Position numbers and translations under genes: made by a program. DNA of 64,000 nucleotides from Cycas panzhihuaensis (Eukaryota > Cycadophyta): positions 236,227,741 through 236,291,740 of the forward strand of contig CM041465.1 of NCBI GenBank assembly GCA_023213395.1, given 5' to 3'. Below, piece by piece: positions 47,480 to 58,680 of this stretch. Within the stretch, counting starts at the first letter, position 1, and the number at the start of each line of letters is the position of its first letter. Below the pieces are notes generated by a model. It was given only the letters and a program-made list of their open reading frames with translations, did not search any database and was not told the DNA's origin.

Positions 47480-49720
47480 ATGGAAGGGTACTCTTCGATT
47501 GGACCTACCACGCTTGGTTATGGAAACCCAAGCTCTTCCTTACATCATTCCCGAGTCCACCCAAGAGGGTGACGACTCCTTTACTACCCGATCGATCAAC
47601 ACCTTTCTTGTGCTCCCCATCCTTCTACCCACGCCTAGAGGGATCCGTTCCTCCCGAGGATTGCCACGCATGGTCAATTTTATGAGGAACCTTGAGATGG
47701 ACATGCCTTGTTCGAGGTCCCGATCACCTCTTATGGGTATGTGGGGACTCCTCTGTTGGCGTGCTTGAGGCTCTTGACGGATGCCGCCGTGCGGCATGCT
47801 CTCAACCACGTCCGAATGGCTTGAGGGTGTCTGGCAGGGAGCCTCTTCCTCCTCTGCTCTTCCCCTCACGCTTCATCCTCGTCCGCCTTTCTGTGACAAC
47901 AAACCCTTTCGTGCCTACGCGTCGCCCCATTCGTTTCTGCGGTGGGGGCACGTGTGGCACCTTCCATCCCTTATCAAGGCCCTAATGCCTTAGGGCCTTC
48001 TTCTGTGTCTGTCCCTCAACCGGGGTTAGCATACCCGCTCCCGATCCAACTAATGTCTGGTCCCCAATCGGCACATCTTTGCTCCTAGTAGGCCTAGTCG
48101 CCTGCTAGCCTTCCGGTACTTGATCGGTGGGATTCGTTCCCACGCATCCTCCAACCCAGTAGCGTTGGTGCTTCTTTCTCGTTCCCCTGTATACTTCTCA
48201 ACCTTGGGGGCGGGGTAGGGAAGCCGTCTTCTGTTTATGGGGTGGATCCGCTACACCCATACGGAATGGCCCCACCTACGGGTGGCAGTATGGAACCCGA
48301 TTCGCATCCCTCTTGTCCGCCATCCAATGCGGTTCCATTCGTTGTGCCTTCGCAAGGAATCGACTCCCTTCAGGCGCCCTTTTCCACGCCTCTTATCGGC
48401 AAGGGTGGTTCCTCAAGGAGGATGGGTGTCCTACCCCATCGCCTCCTTGCGCGCCACCTACCGGCGTTCGTTGATCCTACGGTTCGAGCAAGGCGCGCCT
48501 TCGTGGACTTTAGGTCAACCCCTCTCTCGGTTGAGGCGTTGCGAACCAACTTGCCGCCTCATCCTCCACGAAGTTCCTAGATTCGATGGGACTTCGTCGC
48601 AAGACCCGTGAGCATGTCCGTAGTTTTCTATGGCATGCATCGATTCTTGGGCTTATGACCATATTTTGATGAAACTCTTTCCTCGATCCTTGCGGTGACG
48701 CCTTAAATGGTTTTATCGTCTCCGCCCACTCGATCTATTCATTCCGGAATTGGTGGGCGAGTTCATCAATTACTTTGATGTAGCTCGCCCATTCGAGGCG
48801 GGATGAAATCCTTCTCTCGCTCAAACAAGGTCACGATGAGATGAATCGTGACTTTGTGCGGCGATTCCACGATCCGCTTCACTCCACCAAGGCGACCTTG
48901 CGGGAGGAGCGGGACTGTTGTCAATGCACCGTCCGAAGTCCACGTGGAAGTCCTCAAGATGGGGCGACCACGTGTGATTCTGCGATCGCCAAGTGCTTGG
49001 CGTTGGAGGCTATTGAGATCAAGTGGTCTCAAGAAACCTCTTAAGCCCTCACAACGCCGTGAGGCACCACCCCTACCAAAGACGCTAAACCTTCTCGGTA
49101 CGCGGTCTTCCTCTCATCCTACCGAGAGGACCTTAGATCCCCTCACGCCTATACGCTCGTTCGAGCGTCACGATGAAGGAGCTCAAGCTTCAAGGTCCTT
49201 CGTCTCCTACTTCAAATAAACAAGTCCAACAAACTACCCAAGTTCCTCTTCCGGGAATGGGAATGCCCGATCCTCCCAAGCGAGAAGGTCAGGCCCTCGC
49301 TTGAGAAGAAGTGGTGTTCCATTCATGGGGATTGCTTCCATGACGATTCACGTTGTAGGGCCCAGCATCCAAAGGATGCCCTCGGCCGATTCCTCTCCCA
49401 AAGCAGCCTCAAGGCCTAATCTAGACCAACTTTGTTCACAAGGATCCGTTCCTAAACATGGGGGCGTGATCGCAACCCCAAACCAAGAACAAGTAGCAGG
49501 GAAGATCACACGATCCCGCCCTTCCGCGACAAAGGGAAGGCGCCTTACTCTTCTTCCTCTTCTCGTTCTCCTAGCCGCCATACTCCGTCGCCTTCACGAC
49601 CCCGGAATAGGGGGAAGAAGGTGATTCAGTTGCTTGAAGCAACTCCGACTTTCGCCCTTACGCGATCTCAAACTGCTAAGGAAGCGGCGGGAGCTGCCGG
49701 TTCTTCCGTTCCTTGATCCC
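47480..49720 (+). pseudogene. Gag of gypsy A, frameshifted
   Basis: ATG at 47480 gives MEGYSSIGPTTLG before a frameshift. Pieces in several frames follow the B and C gag: HPYGMAPPTGG near 48255, then PPHPPRSS at the end of a frame near 48570 followed by RFDGTSSQDP near 48580-48610, YDHILMKLF near 48657, MNRDFVRRFHD near 48841, and a CSIHGDCFHDDS-like zinc motif near 49315-49350. Breaks are short insertions or deletions and few are C-to-T stops, unlike every other element here. Gag would package the element RNA. Confidence 0.88.
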
Positions 49721-49959
49721 TTGGGAGACCCTTCCTCAAAATCCCTCTTTTCCCCAAGGCTATTCACGTGCGGGTCATTCGACTTTCGAAGGGCACTTAC
49801 CCAACCTTTGGGAAGGGTAAACCCTTCTCCGTCGTGGGCGAGCTCCATACGGTCATTGCGGGGAATGTCCTTGATGGACGTTCGAGGAGTTGTCACGAGC
49901 AGGCCCTCCTCCTGGAAGCTTTAGGATCGGGAGATGTGCACTGTCCACGCTTTGGGCGT

Positions 49960-50400
49960 CGCCCAGGTGGCGGACCCACTATTTCCTTCGATCCTAAGGA
50001 TCTTCCTCCGCCGGTGAGCAGGAACGTCGGTGGAACTTCCCATTCACCATCACGATCGATACGCTGATTGTACCCTCCAAGAAGCTGTTGTCGACAACGG
50101 CTCTTACATCGATGCCATGCCCTTGCGTGTTATGCAAGAGCTTGGTATCTCATATGGAACCCGTTCCTGGCGATGCAAGTATGTGATGGCGAAGACCCCT
50201 CTCGGATGCATCGCGATTCCGCTCACCCTTGGGGCAAAACCGTTCTTCTTAGATGTTGTAGTCCTCGGCGTTGGCGTGGATTACAACCTCCTTCTAGGTC
50301 GCCCATGGCTCGACCAAATGGGAGGCCGTGTGTTCGACCCTTTGGGGGATGACTTAAATTCATCCATGACGGACGAATGAGAGTGGTTCCCGTGAGCATC
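49960..50400 (+). pseudogene. Protease region of gypsy A
   Basis: The frame 50030-50380 holds AVVDNGSYIDAMPLRVM with the DNGS retropepsin site intact (near 50085), then TPLGCIAIPLTLGAKPF and VDYNLLLGRPWLDQMGG near 50275. It matches C (61560-61690) and B. The upstream gag/protease linker is out of frame with it. Confidence 0.88.
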
Positions 50401-51345
50401 TTTGCCAAACAAACTCGTTATGCCAATTCGGCAAACCAAGGTTCACCCACTCACGCCTCGGCTTGTTCAATTGGTATACCCAATCAGGTCGGAAGAAGAT
50501 CCCACATCTTCCCTTCCTAGTCTCGCACGTTTGCCCCTATTGGCGTCGGGAGTTATGGGTACCTTGCTTCGTTCGTGATGATGAATCGCTTGGAGAGCAG
50601 GGTTGTCTCCACCCCATTTCTTTCCTTCGGCCCAATGGGTCGTACTGTCTCGCTCTAGACCCTCGTTTGGAACCTCTCTCGTTGGTGAGACTAGCCCTCG
50701 TGCGTGTCACACACCATCGCTCGTCTTGACACTTGCCCGCCAGTTCTTCTTTTCATTACCCCGCAGTGATGGTTTTGAGGTGCCTTCGCTCCTCTCGAGG
50801 AGCCTCTTTCTGTTTTCCTTGGTTCCATGAAGGAGTTGAGCGATCCGATGATCACCCCGTCCGTTGCTCCTTTCCTTCTAGCTTCTTCTACTCGAAATAA
50901 GGTCATCCATGGAGTGGACTATTTCGAGGATGATGAAGCCCTATTTGGAAGCACCTAGCGGGCCTTGCACCTAATCGCCTTACGGTCACCAAGCTCGGTC
51001 CTTGGGAAGATCTGGCGATCGGATCCACGCTCGCCGTCAGATCCCTCTCCTATTCCTCCTCCTCCCGTTGATCTTGCCCCTCTTCACTTTGAAGAGGGCA
51101 ATGCCATGTGCATGGGGGGAATTCAAGGCGTAGTCTTGGCCCCGGGCAAGGTCATTAGGGTTGGGGCGGAATGCTCTCCTGATGAGATTAGGGAATATTC
51201 CCTTACATTCCGAGAATTTGAGACATTTTCGCGTGGGATTGTCTTGACATGAAGGGAATCGACCCCTCGATTGTCACCCATAACCTCACCACCCTTCACT
51301 GGCGATCACATGCGCGAAGCGGCGTCCTCTTCACAAGCTCTGCTG
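50401..51345 (+). pseudogene. Protease-RT linker of gypsy A
   Basis: A low-similarity linker corresponding to 61740-62770 in C. Shared pieces include the block at about 50900-50960 (HGVDYFEDDEALF-like; C has HGIDYFKDDKSLL) and EECSPDEIREYSLTF-like text near 51165-51215. It is frameshifted. Confidence 0.7.
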
Positions 51346-51690
51346 CCGTCAAGATGGAGGTTGAAAAGCTTCGGATCTTTGCTTGTTACTTCTATTGATT
51401 ACCCTAAGTGGGTCTCTAATATTGTTCCGTTGCCAAAAGAGCAGGGGCAATCGCATATATCGTCGATTTCCACGATAAACACTGCGTTCAGCCCTTTGTT
51501 TCCGGGGACTATGTCCTCAAGCTCGAATATCTCCATGACCATTTGACCAAATTCCAACCCGGTGGGTCGGTCCTTTTGTCATTATCGAATCTCTCGATAA
51601 TGGTGCCTATAGGATAGCCACCACGGAGGGCTCGAATTTGAAAGCCGTTAATGGGATGTTCCTTAAGAAGTTTTACGCTTGACCCTTGGC
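51346..51690 (+). pseudogene. RT start fused to integrase C-terminus in gypsy A
   Basis: KMEVEKL near 51353 and IDYPKWVSNIVPLPKEQG near 51395-51447 are the first RT block, matching C at 62780-62870. After VDFHD near 51460-51475 the text switches to QPFVSGDYVLKLEYLHDHL near 51488 and then GPFVIIESLDNGAYRIA near 51567-51617. This is a GPY/F-type integrase C-terminus, ending GMFLKKFYA near 51653-51680. About 3 kb of RT, RNase H and integrase core is therefore missing. The RT catalytic YxDD box is absent, so this cannot be an active pol. Confidence 0.85.
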
Positions 51691-51699
51691 GATCCCTCG

Positions 51700-52290
51700 C
51701 CTCCGAAGCGAGCCTAAACTACCATCTTAGGTTGTCCCCATTCTTCCCAGTAGCGTGTAGAATGGCTATTTAAGATGGACCACTTTGTCTCTCTGGTTCG
51801 TCCAGCGGAACCCAGCGTTCCGTATCCTCTCGGGAACCTTGGTCCTCTCGCTTGGGCATCTCCCAGCCGGAGGGCGCTTGGGCATTGTTGCCCCTCTTTC
51901 TGTCTGGCGTTTCCTTCGCATATCCTGTTATGCTCTCCTGAGACATGTATGCATACCTTCCTAACCTCACACCTCCATGTCGTCCGCTCACGGCGTGTGT
52001 GTGTGCCCGATTAGGTGTGTGGTTATATATGGAAGGAAACGTGTGCATCATACAATAAAATGTTCATAACATGAATCACCTACTACACAACATAACACTC
52101 ACAACATACGATAAATATACATATCATCCACACATCATGCACAGCATCTCATATCTGAATGGGGTTCCAATCACCCCATGCACATATACATATCAAAATC
52201 ATGTCATCATACATCTTGGGAAGCCGGTGTCCTTGCAGGGGGGTACAATCATATGGTCCTATATATGACCCCACAGGCAGGTGCTTTCCT
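51700..52290 (-). pseudogene. Remnant of the antisense gene's 3' part in gypsy A
   Basis: Read on the minus strand, about 52270-51750 aligns with + strand 39260-39780 of element B. Shared blocks are GGCTTCCCA, the AT-rich spacer, GGTATGCATACATGTC against GGTGGCATACATGTCC, and AGATATGCAAAGGAA against GGATATGCGAAGGAA. It sits between the integrase end and the archaeal RNase H, the same place it has in B relative to RNase H. The PMD core itself is not found in A. Confidence 0.65.
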
Positions 52291-52419
52291 CTGCCAAACT
52301 ATCCATGCATGTCCCTCTTGTTGTGGCCCGCTCACAGGCGCCTCATTCTTAGGTCCTCCTACCCTTGTGACCACACATTTATGCATTTTCTAAGTGTTGC
52401 CTTCATCACGATCATCTGC

Positions 52420-52760
52420 TTGGATTTTGTGTCACCTATGTCATCTACATCTTTACTGCAAGCCGGAAGCGCGGTAACCCTGAACCTTCACCCGCTGCGT
52501 GGATTCTCCATGACCCTTACGGACATGATCTCCTCCGCTCCTGGGATCTTCCTCCGGAGGCTACCAACAATGAAGCCGAGTATCGGTGTCATCGAAGCCC
52601 TTCCGATGCCCTTCGTTTCCATCAGCGGACCCATTGTTTTGCTCTGCGACTCTCAAGTTGTGGTGTCTCATCTCACCCGTGTCTCAAGGTGCGATGCCCT
52701 CACTGAGGACTCTTGCTTCTGCCAGATACCTCCTGGCGTTTCTCTCTGTTGATATCCGGA
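52420..52760 (+). pseudogene. Archaeal-type RNase H of gypsy A
   Basis: Across two frames: GNPEPSPAAWILHDPYGHDL near 52470-52530, PPEATNNEAEYR near 52550-52590, and VLLCDSQVVVSHLTRVSRCD near 52630-52690. These match the B copy (36029-35784), including the NNEA glutamate and the CDSQ aspartate. The first acidic residue is not readable here. It lies about 470 bp before the 3' LTR. Confidence 0.83.
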
Positions 52761-53226
52761 TATCCCTCGGGCTCTCAGCGAGGCGAGATAGCCTTGTTCG
52801 CCTCGTCCTTGGCCTGGCCGTCTCGCCTGGCTGGCCAGTCCACGAGTCTTGCTTGGCCTTCCCGTCGCCCAAGCCTCGGTAGTTGGTCGCTCAACTTGAT
52901 CTGCCGCACCTCGAAATCGGGTTGCTAACGAGGTAAAACTATGGTACCCACCATTTGTTCCCCATGTGGTCTGCCGCGCTCCTTTGCATTCATTGTGGTG
53001 GGCGGCCCTACTGTCTCTTTCTCCCGATCGGTTTCGGGTGGCTCATAGGCGGCCCTATGTTGTCTCCACCGCTTTCGTATCCACGCGTTCGCCACGACAC
53101 TTAGGCACCCTTGCCTCTTGATCGATCTTGATTGATATATCTATATACACATGTACTCTTGGCGGTTGTGTTGCCGGCATTCGCCATCGCATCGAGCTTC
53201 GGCGGCGAGGCTCTGCGCCGAGGCGA

Positions 53227-55797
53227 TGTTCCGGCTTCCGGAATGGATCTGTAATCACCGACTCGGTAAGTGCGGGTATGTCTCTAGCATTATCATCACT
53301 TTTATTTCTTGATTATGCCTTATATATTTGCATCGTATGACTTTGTGGGCGGCACGGTCGTCGTCCACACCTATGTTTAGCCTATGGCGACTATAGTAGG
53401 GGCACACTCTTAGCGAGTGTGGCACCACAGTGACCGTATTACTTCCGCATCGCCCTCCTCTCTCACAGGTCCACGGGTTTGCGCCACCTCCACCGTGTGA
53501 TGTCTCATCGTCGCTTGGTTAGCTTGCCACCTCATTTGGGGTCCTATTTACGCTCCGTGGGCCGTTTCTAGGCTTGTTTGCTCCGGGTGGGTGTTTTAGT
53601 TGTCCTTTAGCCTTTTAGCCGTTTGCCCCTGACTGGGTGGTTGGTGGGCCCCATTTATGTCTCCAGTGCGTCTGGAATTTTCATGATCTGGCCGGATTTC
53701 AGCATCTGCAGAATTTTATTTGTCTGGCCGGAATATCCGCTGATCGCTAAAGTTTCATTGATACGACCCTCTCTTGTTTTTAAAATCCGTCGTGGCAATT
53801 TCGCATTTATTGCGAAGCGCCACGTGGTTCGCCTTTTCTCCCTCGGCCATGCCCTATTCGCGTACTTTAGGGTTTTGCTTTAGTACTTAAACATCTTTTG
53901 GCTCGTTTTCAAGGATCTTTTGGACTCACTTTTGGATTTACTCTCAAGAGGAACACTCTCCTGCTCTGCTCTCTTCTGCTATTTGCTGCTTTTGGACTGC
54001 ACCCTTCATCTGACACCCAGCTCTCCTTTGGCTTGGCTGAGACATTCTCTCAGCCCCTCAACGCCTTGGAGAGGGCTCCTTTGAAGCGGTTTCCAGCTGT
54101 TTTCTACCCAGGCAGTCCACGAGTTCCCCGTTTGCAGGTGTTTCCCGTTCCACCTTCATAGCAGGGCCCCTAGCTCTATTCCAGATCTGAGCTGTTTGTT
54201 CCAGCCCTTCTTCGCTGTCTTTTGGCTGGGGCAAATCCCTTGCCTCCCTTTCCAGGTACTCTTCACTTTGTATTTGTTTTTGGTGATATTTACACTTCAG
54301 CTTATTTGTTCTCATTTGTTGCTTGAGAGTTGGTTTTCCTCCCTCTTGAGGACTGCTGTACCACTCTCCCTCTGCTTCTTACTGCGTTTCTTTGTCAAAG
54401 CGTGGCGTTGAGGGTTGCATAGGCTTTGGGCGGGGAGGCTGGGTGGATTCCGCACCACCGCCACGCTCCTAAGCGGCTCAAAGCCCTCAAGCCTCCCTCT
54501 CGCCCGTGCTACTCTTGGCTTGCAAACAAGGGTTGAAGGCTCCCTCGGTTGCCCAAACCCGGTATTTGTCTAAGTTGCGCTGATTTGGGACCCTTTATTC
54601 AGGTTTGGGTGCCATCCATAGGCCCCAACCTGGGTTCTTCTCCACCTTTGCTCCCGGTTGCAGGTTTGCTCCCCGTAGCATCCCGGTTCCCCGTGGGTGT
54701 CTTTGGGTCTTTCTTGCCCCTTCTTGCAGCCATTTTCCAGCCTTGAGTCTTGACTTTCTCCTCGCTGCCCCGTGGCTCTTGGGGAGAGGTTTGGGCACCA
54801 TTTGCGGGAGGTAGGCCACTCCGAGGCTTACCTTGTTGTTTCCTTTCATTTGGATCGTTCTTCTTTGGTATTTTCCTTATTGGACTAACACTGATGCATG
54901 TACATTTAGACTCTCGTTTATGTTGTTAGACATATATTGCTAGATCTTTGTGTTGCATATAGGTGTTCTCCCCTCGGCAAGAAGGAGACCTTTGTTGCTT
55001 ACAGGTACTCGGGACGCGCGGAGAACGTTGCCCGTTGTCCCCTTCCACCGGTAGGCGTCCCTTGCATGTGTCATATTTTATGCTATCTCATTTGCTAGTT
55101 AGCGTTTCTTTCCTTCCTTGATTATCGCATTTACTTTTCACAGGGAAGGTAAGGAAGCCCCTTTCGCTTGCTACATTTCACATCCGTGCAGCTGCGGAGT
55201 GGTTGGGTGCTCCTCCTGAAGGCTACGCCATCTCTCACGCCTTCGGCCCAGGTGCACCCTCCGTTCCTCTTCGCTACCCCTGGTCTTTTTTCCTTCTTTT
55301 ATTCTTTTCCTAGTAATTAGAACATCGAAAGATTAAAAGGAAAATTACCTTTTGTATTGGTTTGCGATTTGTTTGCCTTGTTGCGTGTACTTTTGTTATT
55401 CGTAGGAAAGGTTGTAGGAGTCTTCTTCTCTCTTACCCTTCCTCCCTCTTCCTTAAGCCTTGGCCTTGCTTCACTTGCATCGCTCGTATACGGTTAGATT
55501 GCATAGGATTGTTCTTGGCCTATCCTTATTAGGTTCTTTCTCTCTCCCTTCTGGCCACCCAAGGGTGGGAGGGGCCTACTCCCAGGTCAACCCGGGTTCG
55601 TCCTACGTATCTTCGCCCTTCGCTCAAGGCGGCGAAGGGTCACCCAAGAGTAGCCATACTCCATTGCAGATCCCGAACTCGCGCTCCGGCGCACGGGGCG
55701 CTCTGCGTGGTAGTTGCTTGCCTTGTAGGTTCCACTTCCCTCCGCTTTCGTTACCATCTCTCCCGCGCTATCGATCGGCGGTTATCCGTGGCGTCCA
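53227..55797 (+). repeat. 3' LTR of gypsy A (2571 bp)
   Basis: It starts TGTTCCGGC and ends GGCGTCCA, followed by TATGT. It is 59 bp longer than the 5' LTR because of many one-to-few base indels. The transitions seen (for example GATTGTGCC to GATTATGCC) are few compared with the indels. The hairpin at 53403-53421 is conserved. Confidence 0.94.
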
Positions 55798-55802
55798 TAT
55801 GT
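55798..55802. repeat. Target-site duplication, right, of gypsy A
   Basis: TATGT, followed by GAAAGG, which continues the LTR of B exactly as at 33086-33091. Confidence 0.93.
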
Positions 55803-57906
55803 GAAAGGATGTGATGCATACCCAGAAAGTCACGTGGCTGATGGAGAAGCTTTGGTCGTGTGCCACATACATCCTCTCATCTTTGCTCAATATGCAACCA
55901 TTGTTAAGGCAGATATAGAGTGGGGCTTCCTTACCTTCCTCGTGCGAAATGAGAAACCAAATATAAAGGAAAAAAGGAAGCTACAACCGTGTAAGAAAGT
56001 GGAAAAAATGAAGAAAGGAAAGAAAGCATGAGCTTACTTAGATAGGAGTGTTTCTTTCCCCTCACAAGTGCTACCGTAAAACCTGCAACCATAAAGACCT
56101 TCACCCTTCTAAGAGGGGCTACCAAGATGCAAAGCCAATATATATATATATAATAGTATAAAAATAAAGCGCTGAAATATAGTATTTAAAGTTAGTTAGT
56201 AGACCTTCAAAGATAACTCTGTAAATCCTCAAGGAATGCACTAATGCATGCCAAGCAAGAGGAGGTTAGCCTCATAATGACTAGCCCTCCAGAAAATACA
56301 CCTCCACCTTGCCCTTAGGTGCAGGTTACAACGAATTAGGACAGCCTATGGGTAGTATATAGGAAAGGGAATGAATGTTGTAAAGTTTGTAGATGTTACC
56401 TGTGTTGTAAACATGCTACGGGCAATAAGTTGTAACATAGGCTATACCAAAGCTAGGAATGTATATTGGGTGTTGTTTGGGGCTGAAAGAGGTGCCCAAA
56501 ATGGGGTGTCTTGTGCCTAAGATCAAAGCGTGAAATGAGGCTGATACCCAATGTAGGCCCAATCCCAAGGACTCCTAGGTGGTCCAAGAAAGGCACAAGT
56601 GAGGGAGAGGAAGGAGGAGAAGGGGTTTACCCTTGAGGAGCAAGTCTAGTATGTACGGATCTTACCTTGATTCCTTTCCCCTTATGAACCCTCTCCCATA
56701 GCCTCCTTGGAAAAAACCAGGAGAGGATGAAGGATGGCAAGATTACAGGAAAACAGTGAATGAAAAAAAACCTTCTCTATACAGTAAAACATAAGGAAAA
56801 GAATTGTATACTTAAAGAACTTACTTTTACAAGGTAAACATAAGGTAAAAGGTTGAAATAATGATGAGGAATACCTACTAGGCTATGTAGGGAGCAGGTC
56901 TGCTCCTGTAGATAGCAAAAGATGGCAGGTTTGGAGAGCTTCCAGGGTGTCTCTTAGTTGCAAGAGGAATACCCTTACTAGGAGCTGAAAGAAGAGTGTG
57001 GAGGCCACGCCTCGGCGTGGATCCTTGCTCGGAGGCATTGGTTGAGGAGTTTATTGTCACGAACCAGTGCTGCAACAAGCAGATCTCAAGCTGGTACATT
57101 AGAAACTCAAGTGTTACACGCATTTCTGTAGAGTGTTTCTATGAGAAGAGGAGAAGAGAGCAAAAAGAGGTGATGGAAGAGGTACAAAAATGAGGATTTT
57201 TGGGCTTTATACCCAACCCTAGCCCTAATTAAGCAATTAGGGTTAGGCTGGGGCTTAGTTGGCAACTAATCCACATGGCAATTCCATGAAAAATGTGAGA
57301 CTTTCCATGATGGATTAAAAAAAACTATGGTAAACAGTTGCACCACAGTAAACTTCATGGTACCACAGTAAACTTCATGGTACCATAAAGTTTATGGTGG
57401 TGTGAGGCCAGAATGTAATAAAAAGAGAGATAAGGGTCTTAGGGGCCCTAGAAGAGGGTACCCTAGGCTTAAGAGGTGTTGGCCCTCCTATCCAAGTGGT
57501 TGAGGACAGGCCAAGTGTGCAAATGGGCTAACCAAATATGACATCAAGAGGTAGGGCTCCCCAAAAAATGCTAGAGATGGGTATATAATACCTATGACAA
57601 AGGTGTGGGCGGATCACATGGGTTGGTTGAAGCTTGAGGTGACATGGAGGTGATGCAAAGGGTTGCAGAGCGCCATGGAGATGCATGCCTCACAGAGAGG
57701 CAGGTCCCACGGCTCATCATAGGCTAGGGGCATGTGACATGATCAAGCAAGATGCATAATCAACTATGGAAATGAGCCAATCAATCATGCAATCCAAACA
57801 ATACTTCAATCTACAATCTCTGAAGTGACTAAGATGGGAGAGAGAAGCATACCTGCACTTACCTGAGTCGATCCATCCATACCAATTCCTAGTAGATAGG
57901 AAACAT
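55803..57906 (-). repeat. 5' LTR of gypsy B, proximal part
   Basis: It starts TGTTTCCTATC on the minus strand at 57906 and aligns with 35191 down to 33087. It has a TATA-like GGTATAAAG at 57205-57213 and two near-identical units of ACAGTAAACTTCATGGTACC at 57345-57390. Confidence 0.92.
57205..57213 (-). promoter_or_regulatory. Probable TATA box of gypsy B (5' LTR)
   Basis: The minus strand reads GGGTATAAAG, at the same LTR position as 34491-34499, followed by a CT-rich start region. This LTR would have driven element B before A inserted about 1.4 kb downstream. Confidence 0.5.
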
Positions 57907-57911
57907 ACCCA
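57907..57911. repeat. Target-site duplication, right, of gypsy B
   Basis: TACCC, against GACCC at 32214-32218. Confidence 0.72.
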
Positions 57912-58431
57912 TTAGGTTTAGCACCTTGGAGGCACCCCCCTCTTGGGGCCATTTACCCTACTCCACTTCCTTTGCCTCTCTTGGTTAGGCTCCCTTCCTT
58001 TGGCCTACAAGTTAATCTCTAGCCTGCGATGCTAGTCATCTTCTTAATCTCCCACATGCATGTACCATTCTCTTTTTCTTTCTTACTAAAAGTCACCTCT
58101 TTCATACCCCTTCTCCATATGAGGAGTTATTCCCTTGCTCTTTTTTCCTCTCTCCTTCGCCCATCCAAGGACGGGAGGGCCCCTCTTGAGGTTACTTATG
58201 AAATCAAAGAGATCCCTTGTCTACCTGTCACTCCAAATTGAGGAAGAGTTGCTTCAAAGGAGTTTGTGTGCGATTTGTAGGTCCTAAACCTATGTTTCGA
58301 TGCACAGACACCCTTTGTGGGTGATTTTTTTCACTTGCTACCATAAGTCCATAACTACTGAAGTCATTGATTGTTTGGCTTAACCTTGTCCAAGTTTAGT
58401 TATCCCCCCCCCCCCAAGAGGTATGATTCCA
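57912..58431 (+). repeat. 5' LTR of gypsy C, second part
   Basis: Continues 32218. Its end ATGATTCCA aligns with the LTR ends of A (GCGTCCA) and B (GCAATTCCA), and the primer site follows. It contains a run of 12 C at 58404-58415. Confidence 0.85.
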
Positions 58432-58432
58432 C

Positions 58433-58451
58433 TGACGACCATACTAGGGAC
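58433..58451 (+). promoter_or_regulatory. Primer-binding site of gypsy C
   Basis: TGACGACCATACTAGGGAC, the best preserved start of the family pattern (TGRYGACCAT). It starts one base after the LTR. Confidence 0.75.
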
Positions 58452-58680
58452 TCACCAATAAGGGATTAATCCTCTCTCCCTTCTTATTAGCACTACCTCC
58501 TTTCTAGTAGCTCTTCTTATTTGTTGGGCAACTCCCAACACTTGTCATCTTATCTCTTTTTCTTCCAATTTCTAGGGGGGAAATTATATGTGATGGTTCT
58601 CTTGTTGCTTTCAAGGCCTCCCTCCCTTGTTGGAAGACTCCTCTTATCATCCCCTTCCTTTGTTGGATTTTGATTCGACC

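Larger units (their letters stand above)
44710..55797 (+). mobile_element. Gypsy element A: GC-rich, internally deleted, innermost insertion
   Basis: An 11088 bp element with LTRs 44710-47221 and 53227-55797, both TG...CA, and a perfect TATGT duplication. The 6005 bp interior holds gag, protease, a short RT start joined to the integrase C-terminus, antisense sequence related to the tail of the PMD gene, and an archaeal-type RNase H. It is GC- and CpG-rich and has few TAG/TAA decay stops. Its frames are broken by small indels instead. It is non-autonomous because the RT catalytic region, RNase H and integrase core are missing. It inserted into the 5' LTR of B. Confidence 0.94.
32219..57906 (-). 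mobile_element. Gypsy element B, antisense, carrying a PMD gene; interrupted by A
   Basis: Read on the minus strand: 5' LTR 57906 to 43846 (split by element A), primer site, gag from 43587, protease near 40930-40600, a PMD-like gene on the opposite strand (37.2-39.2 kb), archaeal-type RNase H near 36.09-35.56 kb, polypurine tract, 3' LTR 35191 to 32219. Removing A and one of its duplications (11093 bp) leaves LTRs of 2968 and 2973 bp and an element of about 14.6 kb. The target-site duplication is GACCC/TACCC. No RT, RNase H1 or integrase is found in its 8654 bp interior, so it looks non-autonomous. Confidence 0.9.
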
